Positions 8,962 to 17,146 of a stretch of 37,647 nucleotides of DNA are shown here, piece by piece (within the stretch, counting starts at the first letter, position 1; each line of letters begins with the position of its first letter). Origin of the DNA: Muricoccus nepalensis (GTDB lineage: Bacteria; Pseudomonadota; Alphaproteobacteria; Acetobacterales; Acetobacteraceae); contig NZ_RCZP01000045.1 of assembly GCF_006438825.1 (NCBI RefSeq), positions 1 through 37,647 on the forward strand, given 5' to 3'. The position numbers and the translations under genes were made by a program. The notes under the pieces were generated by a model. The model searched no databases. It saw only the letters and a list, made by a program, of their open reading frames with translations, and had not been told where the DNA came from.

Positions 8962-9274
8962 TTCAGCCCCGGCGGGCGCGACAGCCCAGCCAAAGCCACA
9001 CAATCCCGACGACCAGCGGCCCGCTGCCCCACGGCCCGGGAACACCCAGCGCGATCCCGGCAGGGGCATCGGGGCCTTTCGCCAGCGCATTCCCGCCCGC
9101 GACCAATCAACGCCAGGCCCGCGCGGGACGCGGAGGACGACCTCCCCGCTCGCGGCCGGCGCGCCTAACCTCTCCGACGGCTCGCGTTTTCGTCGGCATC
9201 GTTAACGTCCGTTTTGCTTCTCCCGGCTTAGTCTCAAGAAGTCTTACGCCTTCGTAACTTCATGGGATCGGGCC
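8962..9274. other. Intergenic region between tRNA-Thr and a chemotaxis receptor
   Basis: 313 bp with no supported gene. The part from about 9185 to 9265 is clearly less GC-rich than its surroundings and probably holds the promoter of the receptor gene, but no clear -35/-10 pair can be assigned. No flagellar sigma-28 consensus was seen. Confidence 0.5.
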
Positions 9275-11008
9275 ATGGCGACCACGCCGTCAATTTCCAC
9301 GGGCACGGCCGGGCGCCGCCGGCCAGGAGCCGTCTCCATCCGGGCCAAGCTGATCGGGTCCTTCGCCCTCCTGCTGGTCATGCTGCTCGGCCTTGGCGGG
9401 ATCGCGCTGGAGCGGACCGGGGCACTGCGGGAGAACTCGGCGGACCTCGCCGAGAACTGGCTGCCGAGCGTGCGCTACGCAGCGCTCATCCGCTCCGTCG
9501 CGGCGGACTACCGCATTGGCCTCCTCCGCCACATCCTCAACACCGACGACGCCGCCATGGCGACGATCGAGCGGGGGATGGAGGCGACCGCCCGGCGCAT
9601 GGCCGAGGTCCGCCGCACCTACGAGCCCCTGATCACCTCGCCGGAGGAGCGCGACACCTACGGGCGCTTCGCCGCGGCCTGGGAGGAGTACCTGCGGGAG
9701 GTCGCCCCCGTGCTCGAGCTGTCGCGCCGGAACAACCTGGAGCAGGCGCGCGAACGGCAGCTCCTCCGCACCACGCCCGTCTACAACAGGGCCCAGGACG
9801 CCATCCAGAAGCTCATCGAGATCAACGTCGAGGGCAGCCAGCGAGCCTCCGAGCAGGCCGCTTCCATCGGTGCCTCCGCCCGGTTCTGGATCCTCTCCCT
9901 CTCCGGGGCGGCCCTCCTGATCGGCGCCGCCATGGCGCTCCTGATCGTGCGCGGCATCTCGCGGAGCATCGAGGCCGTCGCCTCGCCGATGCGGGCCATG
10001 GCCGGCGGCGACCTCCAGGTCGCGGTGCCGCATGCCGGCGAGCGGACCGAAATCGGCTCCATCGCCGACGCGCTGGAGCTCTTCCGGAAGGGCCTGCTGG
10101 AGGCCGACCGGCTGCGGGCCGAGGCGGCCCGGGCGGCGGAGGCCTCGGTCGCCGAGCGGCGCCACGCGGCGCTGCAGACCGCGGCGCAGATCGAGACGGC
10201 GCTCGGGGGCATTGCCACGGCGCTGGCGAGCTCGACGACGCAGCTCAGCGCCTCCGCCGACAACCTGACCCTCTCGGCCCGGCGCAGCGCCGAGCAGGCG
10301 GTCGCCGCGGCGGCCGGAACCACCGAGGCGGGGGCGAACGTCCAGACCGTGGCCGCCGCCACGGAGGAGCTGGCCAGCTCCGTGCAGGAGATCACCCGCC
10401 AGGTCACCCAGTCCACCTCGGTCGCCTCGCGCGCCCTCAGCGAGGCGCAACGGGCGGACGAAACCATGCGCGGCCTTTCCGAGGCGGCGGGGCGGATCGG
10501 TGACGTGGTGCGCCTGATCTCCGACATCGCCGAGCAGACCAATCTCCTGGCCCTGAACGCCACGATCGAGGCGGCCCGCGCCGGGGAGGCCGGGCGCGGC
10601 TTCGCGGTGGTGGCGAGCGAGGTCAAGCAACTGGCCTCCCAGACCGCCAAGGCGACCGAGGAGATCGGCGGCCAGATCCGCGCGATGCAGGAGGCCACCG
10701 CGGCGGTGGCACAGACCATCCAAGGCATCGGCACGGTGGTCGAGGAGGTCCACGGCATCGGCACGGCCATCGCCGCCGCCGTCGAGGAGCAGGGCGCGGC
10801 CACGCAGGAGATCGCGCGCAACGTGGCCGAGGCGGCATCGGGCACCAACGAGGCAAACGCCAGCGTCCAGCAGGTGAGCAGCGCGGCCGAGGAGGCCAGG
10901 TCCTCCCTCGGCGAGCTGCGCGGCGCCATCGGCGAGGTGGCCGGCCAGGGCGAGCGGCTGCGCGCCGAGCTCGCCAGCTTCATCGGCCGCATGCGCGAGG
11001 CCGCGTAG
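9275..11008 (+). CDS. Methyl-accepting chemotaxis protein (first of two)
   Basis: 577-residue transmembrane receptor that would signal to CheA/CheW. The order is: a short basic N-terminus; TM1 (about 25-44); a periplasmic helical bundle (about 45-203) of four-helix type containing NWLPSV (61-66) and LLRHIL (83-88); TM2 (about 204-225); HAMP (about 226-285); and a cytoplasmic signalling domain with the conserved hairpin tip [20 protein letters not shown] (420-439). No C-terminal pentapeptide tether for CheR is seen. No che genes are adjacent, so it is an orphan receptor. The ligand is unknown. A terminator-like hairpin follows. Confidence 0.93.
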   Translation: MATTPSISTGTAGRRRPGAVSIRAKLIGSFALLLVMLLGLGGIALERTGALRENSADLAENWLPSVRYAALIRSVAADYRIGLLRHILNTDDAAMATIERGMEATARRMAEVRRTYEPLITSPEERDTYGRFAAAWEEYLREVAPVLELSRRNNLEQARERQLLRTTPVYNRAQDAIQKLIEINVEGSQRASEQAASIGASARFWILSLSGAALLIGAAMALLIVRGISRSIEAVASPMRAMAGGDLQVAVPHAGERTEIGSIADALELFRKGLLEADRLRAEAARAAEASVAERRHAALQTAAQIETALGGIATALASSTTQLSASADNLTLSARRSAEQAVAAAAGTTEAGANVQTVAAATEELASSVQEITRQVTQSTSVASRALSEAQRADETMRGLSEAAGRIGDVVRLISDIAEQTNLLALNATIEAARAGEAGRGFAVVASEVKQLASQTAKATEEIGGQIRAMQEATAAVAQTIQGIGTVVEEVHGIGTAIAAAVEEQGAATQEIARNVAEAASGTNEANASVQQVSSAAEEARSSLGELRGAIGEVAGQGERLRAELASFIGRMREAA

Positions 11009-11015
11009 GAACGGG

Positions 11016-11042
11016 GCGGGTGGAAGCGTGGCTTCCGCCCGC
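11016..11042 (+). terminator. Hairpin after the chemotaxis receptor gene
   Basis: A 12-bp stem (one G-T pair), left arm 11016-11027 and right arm 11031-11042, with a 3-base loop. It starts 8 bases after the receptor stop codon and is followed by a short ATTTC stretch, not a clear T tract. Confidence 0.55.
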
Positions 11043-11201
11043 GCCATTTCACTGGAACTCCGTCAGGGGAGCGGCCAAGCTCCCGCCGGGGCGCCGATGA
11101 CGGTCCGACCGCCGGGGCAGGGGATTGCCGGAGCGGGCTGACGTTGCTGCCCTCGATGATCGAACGCCGGGTCCCGCACCCGGCGCCGCCCCCGAGGAGC
11201 C

Positions 11202-11999
11202 ATGGCAGCCCCCTCCATCCCCGCCCGCCCGCGCTTCCCCGCACGGCGCGGCGCTGTGGCGCGTCTCGGCGCATTTCTCCTTCTTGCAGGTGCCCCGGCC
11301 CTCGCCCGCGAGCCGATCATTCCCCCCTCCGAGCTCCCCGGCCTCGGCCCCGCGGACCCGCGCCGCCCGGTGGACGCGACCGCCATGCCCTGGGCCGCGC
11401 TCGGCCGCGTGCAGACCGAGCTCGGAACCCGCTGCACGGGAACCCTCGTCGGGCCGCGCACGGTCCTGACCGCCGCGCACTGCCTCGTGGCGCCGCGGTC
11501 GGGGGAATGGGTGAGGCCGACCTCCGTCCACTTCCTGCTCGGCTACCGCCAGGGCGCCTGGAAGGGGGAGGGTAGGGGCGTCTCCTTCGTCACCGGCCCC
11601 GGCTTCGACCCGCGGACCCGCTCCCCCGCCAGCGCGGACTGGGCGCTTGTGACCCTCGCGGCGCCGCTCCCCGCGGCCCCCTCGCTGTCGCTCCTGCCCG
11701 AGGATTCGCCACCCGGCACCCCGCTGCTGCTCGGGGGCTACCAGCAGGACCGGCCGGAGGTCCTGATGGCCGACAGCGCCTGCCGCGTGCTCGGCCCCGC
11801 GCGCTACGAGGGGCGCCTGGTCCTCGTGCACGACTGCGCGGGCACCCGCGGGGCCAGCGGCGCGCCCCTCCTCGCCCGGCGGGCGGAAGGCGGCTGGGGC
11901 GTGGCCGCCATTGCCGTCGCCGTGGCGCGAAGCCAGGCCCAGGGCATCGCCGTGCCCGCCGCCTTCCTGCGGCAGGCCCTGGAGCGGCCCGGCGGCTAG
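11202..11999 (+). CDS. Secreted trypsin-like serine protease
   Basis: 265-residue S1-type protease. It has an N-terminal signal peptide: a basic region, then a hydrophobic core ending in APALA at 35. The catalytic triad is visible: His93 in VLTAAHCLV, Asp146 in SADWALV and Ser219 in GASGAPLL. Cys78/Cys94 and Cys194/Cys212 are placed for two disulfides. It probably acts in the periplasm or outside the cell. The substrate is not predictable. A second, frameshifted protease of the same fold lies at 33999-34711. ATG at 11202 is chosen because it opens the signal peptide. Confidence 0.88.
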   Translation: MAAPSIPARPRFPARRGAVARLGAFLLLAGAPALAREPIIPPSELPGLGPADPRRPVDATAMPWAALGRVQTELGTRCTGTLVGPRTVLTAAHCLVAPRSGEWVRPTSVHFLLGYRQGAWKGEGRGVSFVTGPGFDPRTRSPASADWALVTLAAPLPAAPSLSLLPEDSPPGTPLLLGGYQQDRPEVLMADSACRVLGPARYEGRLVLVHDCAGTRGASGAPLLARRAEGGWGVAAIAVAVARSQAQGIAVPAAFLRQALERPGG

Positions 12000-12015
12000 C
12001 CCGCCGGCGCCTCCC

Positions 12016-12408
12016 TCAGCCCGGCGCCAGCCGCGCCGGTAGGTTGATGTTGTTCCCCTTGATGGTCACGATCAGCCCGATCTGCGAGCCGAAGCGCTCC
12101 AGCGACTTGCTGCCCTTCACCGGCATCGGGATGCCGCGTGACCGGCAGTAGCCGATCAGCGCCGCCGCGAGTTCCGAATCCGCGAGGTCGACCGTCACCT
12201 CGTTGCTCGCCCGCAGCTCCGCCCCCGGGAGTCCGGCCAGGGAGAAGACGATGCGGAAGCTGAGCGGCGCCCCCGGAGGTGTGTCGGCCAGGCCGGCCTC
12301 CTTGATCGACCCGCCCGGCATGCTCACGCCGCGGGCGCGGTTGTGCAGGATGATCGCCTCGACCACCTCCGCGGCCGAGAAGATGATGTGGCGAAGCTCA
12401 GTGGGCAT
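12016..12408 (-). CDS. Hypothetical 130-residue protein with internal duplication
   Basis: Function not recognised. The protein has two similar units: residues 14-31 and 79-96 align without gaps and share 8 of 18 positions, each ending in R-x-R-G-[VI]-x-M-P. Each unit is followed by a beta-prone stretch (about 50-60 and 109-117). No signal peptide or membrane segment. The start was placed at the ATG at 12408 because the upstream in-frame extension (to 12555) is Pro/Arg-rich and looks like non-coding GC-rich DNA. No strong Shine-Dalgarno sequence is seen. It is convergent with the protease gene, 16 bp away. Confidence 0.7.
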   Translation of the reverse strand: MPTELRHIIFSAAEVVEAIILHNRARGVSMPGGSIKEAGLADTPPGAPLSFRIVFSLAGLPGAELRASNEVTVDLADSELAAALIGYCRSRGIPMPVKGSKSLERFGSQIGLIVTIKGNNINLPARLAPG

Positions 12409-12898
12409 GGCGGGCCATCGTCGGGCCGGAGGCCGCGCCCGCGGCAGGGCGGGCGGAGGCTGGGCCGACGGAACGCCCCTGTCGGCCGGCGAAATCGGCT
12501 GCGTCAGCCCTCTTGGCGTCTCGCATAACTCTCCTCGGGTCGCCGGTGCCGGCACGCTCGTCAGGGATGGCCAAGGCGCTGGCGCGGCATGCTACGCCGC
12601 AAACCAGCCTGGAGCGCATCGCGATCTTCGCCCGGGAGGGCTGACAGGTCTGTAAAGAGGTCGCCCGCCCGGCACGCAGCGCGACGGCCGCGGGGCGCAA
12701 TCTCGCACGAACGCGTCGCCGGATGAGCCTTGCCGCAGGAGAAAAATCAGGGACGTTACGTTTTCCGTTTCAGGAGACGGTTAGGACGGTCTTCATCCCG
12801 CCGCCGGAAGCTGGCGGCCGTCGGGAGGCGATGTCCGCGGGTCGCGGACGCCGCCGAGCCTCGGCCCTGCCACCCAGCCTCCCACGGAGCACCGCCCC
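12409..12898. other. 490-bp region without a supported gene
   Basis: Between two divergent small genes. Open frames here lack conserved features and look like chance frames of GC-rich DNA. The segment from about 12735 to 12795 is less GC-rich and could hold the promoter of the small secreted protein; no consensus can be assigned. Confidence 0.45.
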
Positions 12899-13162
12899 AT
12901 GATCACCGCCCGCCTTCTCGGCGCCTCTGCCCTCGCCCTCGGCCTGGCGCTTGCCGCCCCCGCCATGGCCGCCTGCACCGACGCTCAGGCCGAGGCGAAG
13001 ATGACTGAGCTGATGAACCTCATGGGCCCGCTCATGACCCGCAACGCCGGCCTGACCGAGACCATCTCCACGGAGATGCAGACGGTCATGCTCCAGCCCG
13101 TCTCCGACACGACCTGCTCGACCTACGACCGCCTGATCGCGCGGGCGCGGGCCGCGCGCTGA
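12899..13162 (+). CDS. Small secreted helical protein, hypothetical
   Basis: 87 residues. A clear signal peptide with a hydrophobic core and an Ala-rich cleavage region ending APAMA (about 24) leaves a mature protein of about 63 residues starting ACTDAQAEAK. The mature part is helical, Met-rich (MTELMNLMGPLM) and has two cysteines (about residues 25 and 73) that could form a disulfide. Family not recognised. The gene starts at a signal-peptide ATG and stands alone. Confidence 0.65.
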   Translation: MITARLLGASALALGLALAAPAMAACTDAQAEAKMTELMNLMGPLMTRNAGLTETISTEMQTVMLQPVSDTTCSTYDRLIARARAAR

Positions 13163-13325
13163 CCCATCCGTCACCAGCCGGGGCGGCGCAGGCGCACCGC
13201 CCCGGCCGGCCTCGCCGCTTCGGAGGGTCATCCCCACGATCACGAATCTGTCACCGCCGGAGGATCGATACGATATGGGGACGTCGAAGTTACATGCCCG
13301 TTGGTTCCATCAACGGAGAACTCGA

Positions 13326-13493
13326 ATGCGCCTCCTTCCCCTCCTCGCCGTCGTCGCGGCGTCCATGGGCCTCGCCGCCTGCACGCTGAACACGGCGCCG
13401 CCCCCGCCGCCGCCCTCGACCATCGTCACCCCGGCGCCCGCCCCCATGATGATGACGCCCGCCCCGGCCAGCCCGGCCGTCATCGTCCGCTGA
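13326..13493 (+). CDS. Small proline-rich lipoprotein
   Basis: 55 residues. The signal sequence ends in a lipobox LAAC (Cys about 19), so the product should be lipidated. The mature part is only about 37 residues and consists mainly of Pro, Ala, Thr and Met, including a run of six prolines and a PMMM segment. GGAGA lies 8 bases before the ATG at 13326, which decides this start over an upstream in-frame ATG at 13275. Function unknown; an entericidin-like or wall-associated role is only a guess. Confidence 0.65.
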   Translation: MRLLPLLAVVAASMGLAACTLNTAPPPPPPSTIVTPAPAPMMMTPAPASPAVIVR

Positions 13494-13587
13494 GGCAAGC
13501 CGCGCCCCTGCCGTGAGGGCCAGCGCCCGGCGCGGGCCCGGCCCCGACGGGGTTCCGGCCAAGGCAGGCAGGGGCGGACCAACAGCA

Positions 13588-13630
13588 CGGCCGCCCGCGC
13601 GGCGGGGGTAGTCCCCCGCACGGGCGGCCG
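13588..13630. terminator. Long GC-rich hairpin between convergent genes
   Basis: A 10-bp outer stem (13588-13597 with 13621-13630) and a 7-bp inner stem (13602-13608 with 13613-13619) are separated by a 4/1 bulge, with a TAGT loop. It lies between the lipoprotein gene and the convergent hmuS-like gene. No T tract on either side, so a bidirectional terminator is likely but not proven. Confidence 0.5.
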
Positions 13631-13669
13631 GACTGATCGGCGGGCGTCGAATCCTTCGCCCAACGGCCG

Positions 13670-14692
13670 TCACGCCGCGACGTCGATCGATCCCTCCGCC
13701 ACCGTCGCTGCCAGACTCCGCCAGTCCTCGCGCTCCGCCTGCCCCGGCTTGCGGGCGCCGAAGAGAAGGGTGACGGGCGCGCCGTTCGCGTCCAGCAGCT
13801 CGATGCTCGTCACCGGGCCGTCCGCCGTCGGCTTCACCACGCGCCAAGCCTCGGCCACGCCGGCCTCGCGCAGGTGGAGGTTGAACTCGGGGTCCAGCAC
13901 GTTGAACCAGCCGGGGATGTCGACCAGCCGCCGGACCGGCCCGGTGTGGATCTGGATCGCGTGCCGGTTGCCCACGAACACCATGACCGGCACCTCCCCC
14001 GCGGCCGCCAGCCGCAGCGCGGCCGAGCCCGCCCGCGGGTCCAGCCGCCGCGCGAGGTCGTCCCCCGCCAATCGGAAGGCCTGCCGCCGCGTCGCCTTGT
14101 GCCGGCGCAAGAGGGTGATGAAGTCGTGCGTGTCCCGCAGCGCCAGCCAGTCCTCGCGGAGCGTCTTGGCGTCCACCAGCCCCTCGGACGGCGGGACGGG
14201 AAGGGTGGGGCGGCTGGCCGGCGCCGGGGCCTCCGCCGTCGCGAAGCCCGCCACGAGCGCGGCCCAGGCCTCGCGATCCGTGGCCTCCGTGGCGAAGACC
14301 TTGTGGACGGCCTCGCCCTCCTTGTCGAAGACCTGGATCGAGGGCCGCTCGCCGTCCAGCGCGTAGGCGTTCGCCCAGGCCCCGGGGAAGAGCCGGAGGT
14401 CGATCTCGGGCCCGAGGACGAGGATATGCCCGGGCCCCGCCGAGACCGCGCCGAAGGTGCCGTGCCGCTCGTGCACCGCGTGCTCGTTCCGCGTCAGCGC
14501 CATGATGCGGCCGAGACGTGGGAGCGCGCCGATGAGGGCCGGCCAGTCGCGGCGGATCAGCGCCACCGGCCCGGAGGCGCCCGCGGCCACGAGCGCGGCC
14601 TCCGTCGTGCCGAGCTCCCGCGCGGCGTCGCGGATGCGCAGCCGCGGGTTCGCCCCTGTCAGGGCCGCGTAGCGCTCGAGGAGGTCCGCCAT
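13670..14692 (-). CDS. hmuS: Hemin-degrading factor / heme chaperone (HmuS/HemS family)
   Basis: 340-residue cytosolic heme-handling protein with the family's tandem two-half layout (about 1-165 and 180-340). The first half has the conserved TRNEHAVHERHG segment (about residues 85-96) and DLRLFPGAWANAYAL; the second half has the matching NRHAIQIHTGPVRRL and WFNVLDPEFNLHLRE segments. HmuS/HemS proteins bind heme after import and aid iron release. Usually hmuS sits with hmuTUV and a TonB receptor; none is visible here. ATG at 14692 preceded by GGGAG; the longer frame upstream lacks family features. No convincing Fur box was found. Confidence 0.88.
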   Translation of the reverse strand: MADLLERYAALTGANPRLRIRDAARELGTTEAALVAAGASGPVALIRRDWPALIGALPRLGRIMALTRNEHAVHERHGTFGAVSAGPGHILVLGPEIDLRLFPGAWANAYALDGERPSIQVFDKEGEAVHKVFATEATDREAWAALVAGFATAEAPAPASRPTLPVPPSEGLVDAKTLREDWLALRDTHDFITLLRRHKATRRQAFRLAGDDLARRLDPRAGSAALRLAAAGEVPVMVFVGNRHAIQIHTGPVRRLVDIPGWFNVLDPEFNLHLREAGVAEAWRVVKPTADGPVTSIELLDANGAPVTLLFGARKPGQAEREDWRSLAATVAEGSIDVAA

Positions 14693-14756
14693 GCCAGGTC
14701 TCCCGCCGGCCCGCCGCTCGCGCGCGGGAGCCAACAGGGAGTTTGCGCCCGAATCG

Positions 14757-14773
14757 CGGGGCCGCAAGCCCCG
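14757..14773 (-). terminator. Short hairpin after the leftward catabolic gene run
   Basis: Stem CGGGGC/GCCCCG with a 5-base loop, 7 bases past the stop of the MetE-like gene. There is no T tract. It is the best candidate for the 3' end of the long leftward transcript. Confidence 0.4.
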
Positions 14774-14780
14774 GCGCGCG

Positions 14781-15815
14781 TCAGCCCTGCAGCTCGCGTC
14801 GCACGATCGCGGCCCCGGCCGCCATCGCGCGCAGCTTGCCGAAGGCGCGCTCGCGGGGAAGGTACTTCATGCCGCAATCGGGGGCGACGACCAGCCGCTG
14901 GGCAGGGATCCGCTGCAGCGCGTCCCGGATCCGCGCCGCCACCACCTCCGGCGTCTCCACCTCGGCGCTGCCGAGGTCGATCACGCCGAGCATGATGGTC
15001 TTGCCCGAGAGCGCGTCGAGCACCGAAAGGTCGAGCCGCGGCTGCGCCGCCTCGATCGAGATCTGGGCCGCCGTGCAGTCCGCCAGCTGCGGCAGGAAGG
15101 AGTAGCCGGAGGGCTTGCTCTTCACCACGGCCGCGTAGCCGAAGCAGAGATGCACGACCGTGTCCCCCTCCAGCCCCTCAAGCGCGCGGTTGAGGGCGCG
15201 CACGCCGAAGCGGGCGGCGGCCTCGGGCCGGGCCTGCATCCAGGGCTCGTCGATCTGGATGACGTCCACGCCCGCGGCCTTGAGGTCCCGCGCCTCCTCG
15301 TTCACGGCGACGGCGTAGTCCATCGCCATCGCCTCCTCGTCCCGGTAGTGCTCGTCATGGGCCTGCTGGGACATGGTGAAGGGGCCGGGCAGGGTGATCT
15401 TCGTGCGACGGTCGGTGTTGGCGACGAGGAACTCCACGTCCCGCACCTCCACCGGCCGCGTGCGGCGGATGGGGCCGACCACGCGGGGCACCATCGTCTC
15501 CTTGCCCGCGCGGCCCATGGTCCGGGCGGGGTTGTCGAGGTCCACGCCGTCGAGCGCGAGGGCGAAGCGGTTGGAGTAGCTCTCGCGCCGGACCTCGCCG
15601 TCGGTGACGATGTCGATCCCCGCCCGCTCCATGTCGCGGATGGCCAGGATGGTGGCGTCGTCCTGCGCCCCCTCCAGCGCGTCCTCGGCCACGCGCCACA
15701 TGCCCTTCATCCGCACGCGCGGCACGAGGTTCTGCGCCAGCACCGCGCGGTCCACCAGCCAGTCCGGCTGCGGGTAGCTGCCGACGACGGTGGTGGGAAG
15801 AAGGGTCTCGGTCAT
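14781..15815 (-). CDS. Stand-alone MetE-like (cobalamin-independent methionine synthase C-terminal family) methyltransferase
   Basis: 344-residue protein of the COG0620 zinc methyltransferase family. It contains only the catalytic barrel, not the duplicated N-terminal half of full MetE (about 750 residues). It begins with TTVVGSYPQPDW. All four zinc ligands can be placed: His222 and Cys224 in HLC, Glu255 in SIEAAQP, and Cys314 in APDCG. IQIDEP (187-191) is also typical. Such short enzymes may make methionine, but related enzymes transfer other alkyl groups, including epoxyalkane:coenzyme M transferase. The gene is last in a catabolic/transport run, 2 bp after the NTF2-like gene, so a methyl or alkyl transfer in that pathway is possible (inference). 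Confidence 0.82.
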   Translation of the reverse strand: MTETLLPTTVVGSYPQPDWLVDRAVLAQNLVPRVRMKGMWRVAEDALEGAQDDATILAIRDMERAGIDIVTDGEVRRESYSNRFALALDGVDLDNPARTMGRAGKETMVPRVVGPIRRTRPVEVRDVEFLVANTDRRTKITLPGPFTMSQQAHDEHYRDEEAMAMDYAVAVNEEARDLKAAGVDVIQIDEPWMQARPEAAARFGVRALNRALEGLEGDTVVHLCFGYAAVVKSKPSGYSFLPQLADCTAAQISIEAAQPRLDLSVLDALSGKTIMLGVIDLGSAEVETPEVVAARIRDALQRIPAQRLVVAPDCGMKYLPRERAFGKLRAMAAGAAIVRRELQG

Positions 15816-15817
15816 GC

Positions 15818-16204
15818 TCAGGCCCCAGGATTTTTGGTGGGCGGAAGGGAGGTCGGCTGATAGGCGAGAAGGCGCCACGCGTCGCCCTCCCGCACCCAGA
15901 GGGCGAGGGTCATGGCGGCGATCTCGCGCTCGCCCCCGTAGCGGTGGACGCGCGCGCTCATGCGCCCGAGCGCCGCGGCCGCGTCGGGCCCGGCCTCGAG
16001 CACCGTCTCCGTCTCGAAGTGGATCTGGAGGTACTTCAGGCTGCCGTCCACCAGCGTCCCGAGGTAGCTCTCCTTGCTGTCCGTCGTCGCGTTGGAATGC
16101 GCGTAGACGAGGCGCTCCGACAGCAGCGCCCCCAGAGCCTCGACGTCGCCCGCCTGCATGGCGGCGTAGCGGCGCACCTCGAGCGCGCGGATCTCTTGCT
16201 GCAT
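15818..16204 (-). CDS. NTF2-like/SnoaL-like small protein
   Basis: About 128 residues with the layout of the nuclear-transport-factor-2 fold (DUF4440 type): helical ALEVRRYAAMQAGDVEALGALL, a LVYAHSNATTDSKESYL motif, and beta strands ending in WVREGDAWRLLAYQPTSLP. Members include isomerases, dehydratases and non-catalytic ligand binders, so no reaction can be given. AGGA lies 8 bases before the ATG at 16204; an ATG at 16210 is also in frame but too close to it. Packed 2 bp from the MetE-like gene and 40 bp from the dehydrogenase. Confidence 0.78.
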   Translation of the reverse strand: MQQEIRALEVRRYAAMQAGDVEALGALLSERLVYAHSNATTDSKESYLGTLVDGSLKYLQIHFETETVLEAGPDAAAALGRMSARVHRYGGEREIAAMTLALWVREGDAWRLLAYQPTSLPPTKNPGA

Positions 16205-16244
16205 GGGCATTCCTATCGAGGGTTGGGCCTGGAGGGCGCCGGGC

Positions 16245-17144
16245 CTAGCGGGGGTTGGGCGCGAGCAGCCGCTCGGGCCAGGTCGCAACGCGGAAGAAGT
16301 CGAGCCCGCCCTCGCCGGAAGCCTGGTAGGCCGCCGCGAACTGGCGCGCCAGGGCCGAGAGCGGCATGGGCGCCCCCTCCCGCTGCCCGACGGCGAGCGC
16401 GAGGTCGAGGTCCTTCGCCACGAGGTCCACGTCCGCCGCCGGCGTCCAGTCGCGCGCCTTCAGCATCTCCGCCTTGTAGGCCAGGAGCGGCGAGGCGACG
16501 ACGCTCTTGGACAGCGCGTCCACCATGGCGGACCAGTCGAGCCCGAGCCGCCCGCCGAAGGCCAGCGCCTCGCCGAGGATGGCCGGCGTCAGGGCGACGA
16601 CCATGTTCACCATCAGCTTCACCGCCCGCGCCTCCTCCGCGGCGCCGCAGCGCAGCGTCTCCCGCCCGAGCACCGCGAGCAGCGGCGCGCAGCGGTCGAG
16701 CGCGGCCTCGGGGCCGGAGGCGAAGATCGTCAGCGCCCCCGCGGCCGCCGTGCTGGTGCTGCCCGAGACGGGGCAGCGCAGGTAGTCCGCCCCGCGCGCC
16801 GCCATCACCTCCGCGACGCGGGCCGAGGCGGCGGGGGAGACGGTGCTGAGGTCGATCAGCACCTGCCCCGGCCGCATCGTCTCCGCCAGGCCCCCCGGGC
16901 CGGTCACGACCGAGAGCAGCGCGAGGTCGTTCGGCACCATGGAGAGAAGGATGTCCGCCCCCTCCGCGAGCGCCGCCGCGGTGACCGCGGGCCGCGCCCC
17001 GGCCGCGGCCATCGGCGCCAGCCGCGCGGGATCGGTGTCCGCCACGCCGAGGGCGGCCCCCGCCTCGATCAGCCGGTGGCAGAGCGGCGTCCCCATGCGC
17101 CCGACGCCGATCCAGCCAAGCTTCCAGTCCCTCAGTGCTGCCAT
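16245..17144 (-). CDS. NAD(P)-dependent beta-hydroxyacid dehydrogenase (3-hydroxyisobutyrate dehydrogenase family)
   Basis: 299 residues. N-terminal Rossmann loop GWIGVGRMGTPLCHRL (10-25), substrate-binding PVSGST (125-130) and the catalytic lysine K176 with the family's K-x3-N pattern (N180). The family oxidises 3-hydroxyisobutyrate, tartronate semialdehyde and related hydroxyacids; the substrate here is not known. It follows the ABC transporter genes with a 2-bp gap, suggesting it works on the imported compound or a ring-cleavage product. ATG at 17144; upstream open frame is a shadow of livF. Confidence 0.88.
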   Translation of the reverse strand: MAALRDWKLGWIGVGRMGTPLCHRLIEAGAALGVADTDPARLAPMAAAGARPAVTAAALAEGADILLSMVPNDLALLSVVTGPGGLAETMRPGQVLIDLSTVSPAASARVAEVMAARGADYLRCPVSGSTSTAAAGALTIFASGPEAALDRCAPLLAVLGRETLRCGAAEEARAVKLMVNMVVALTPAILGEALAFGGRLGLDWSAMVDALSKSVVASPLLAYKAEMLKARDWTPAADVDLVAKDLDLALAVGQREGAPMPLSALARQFAAAYQASGEGGLDFFRVATWPERLLAPNPR

Positions 17145-17146
17145 GC

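Noticed and set aside
12409-12555. N-terminal extension of the small duplicated-motif protein
   Set aside because: The added 49 residues are Pro/Arg-rich, of low complexity, and unlike the rest of the protein; the ATG at 12408 is more plausible.
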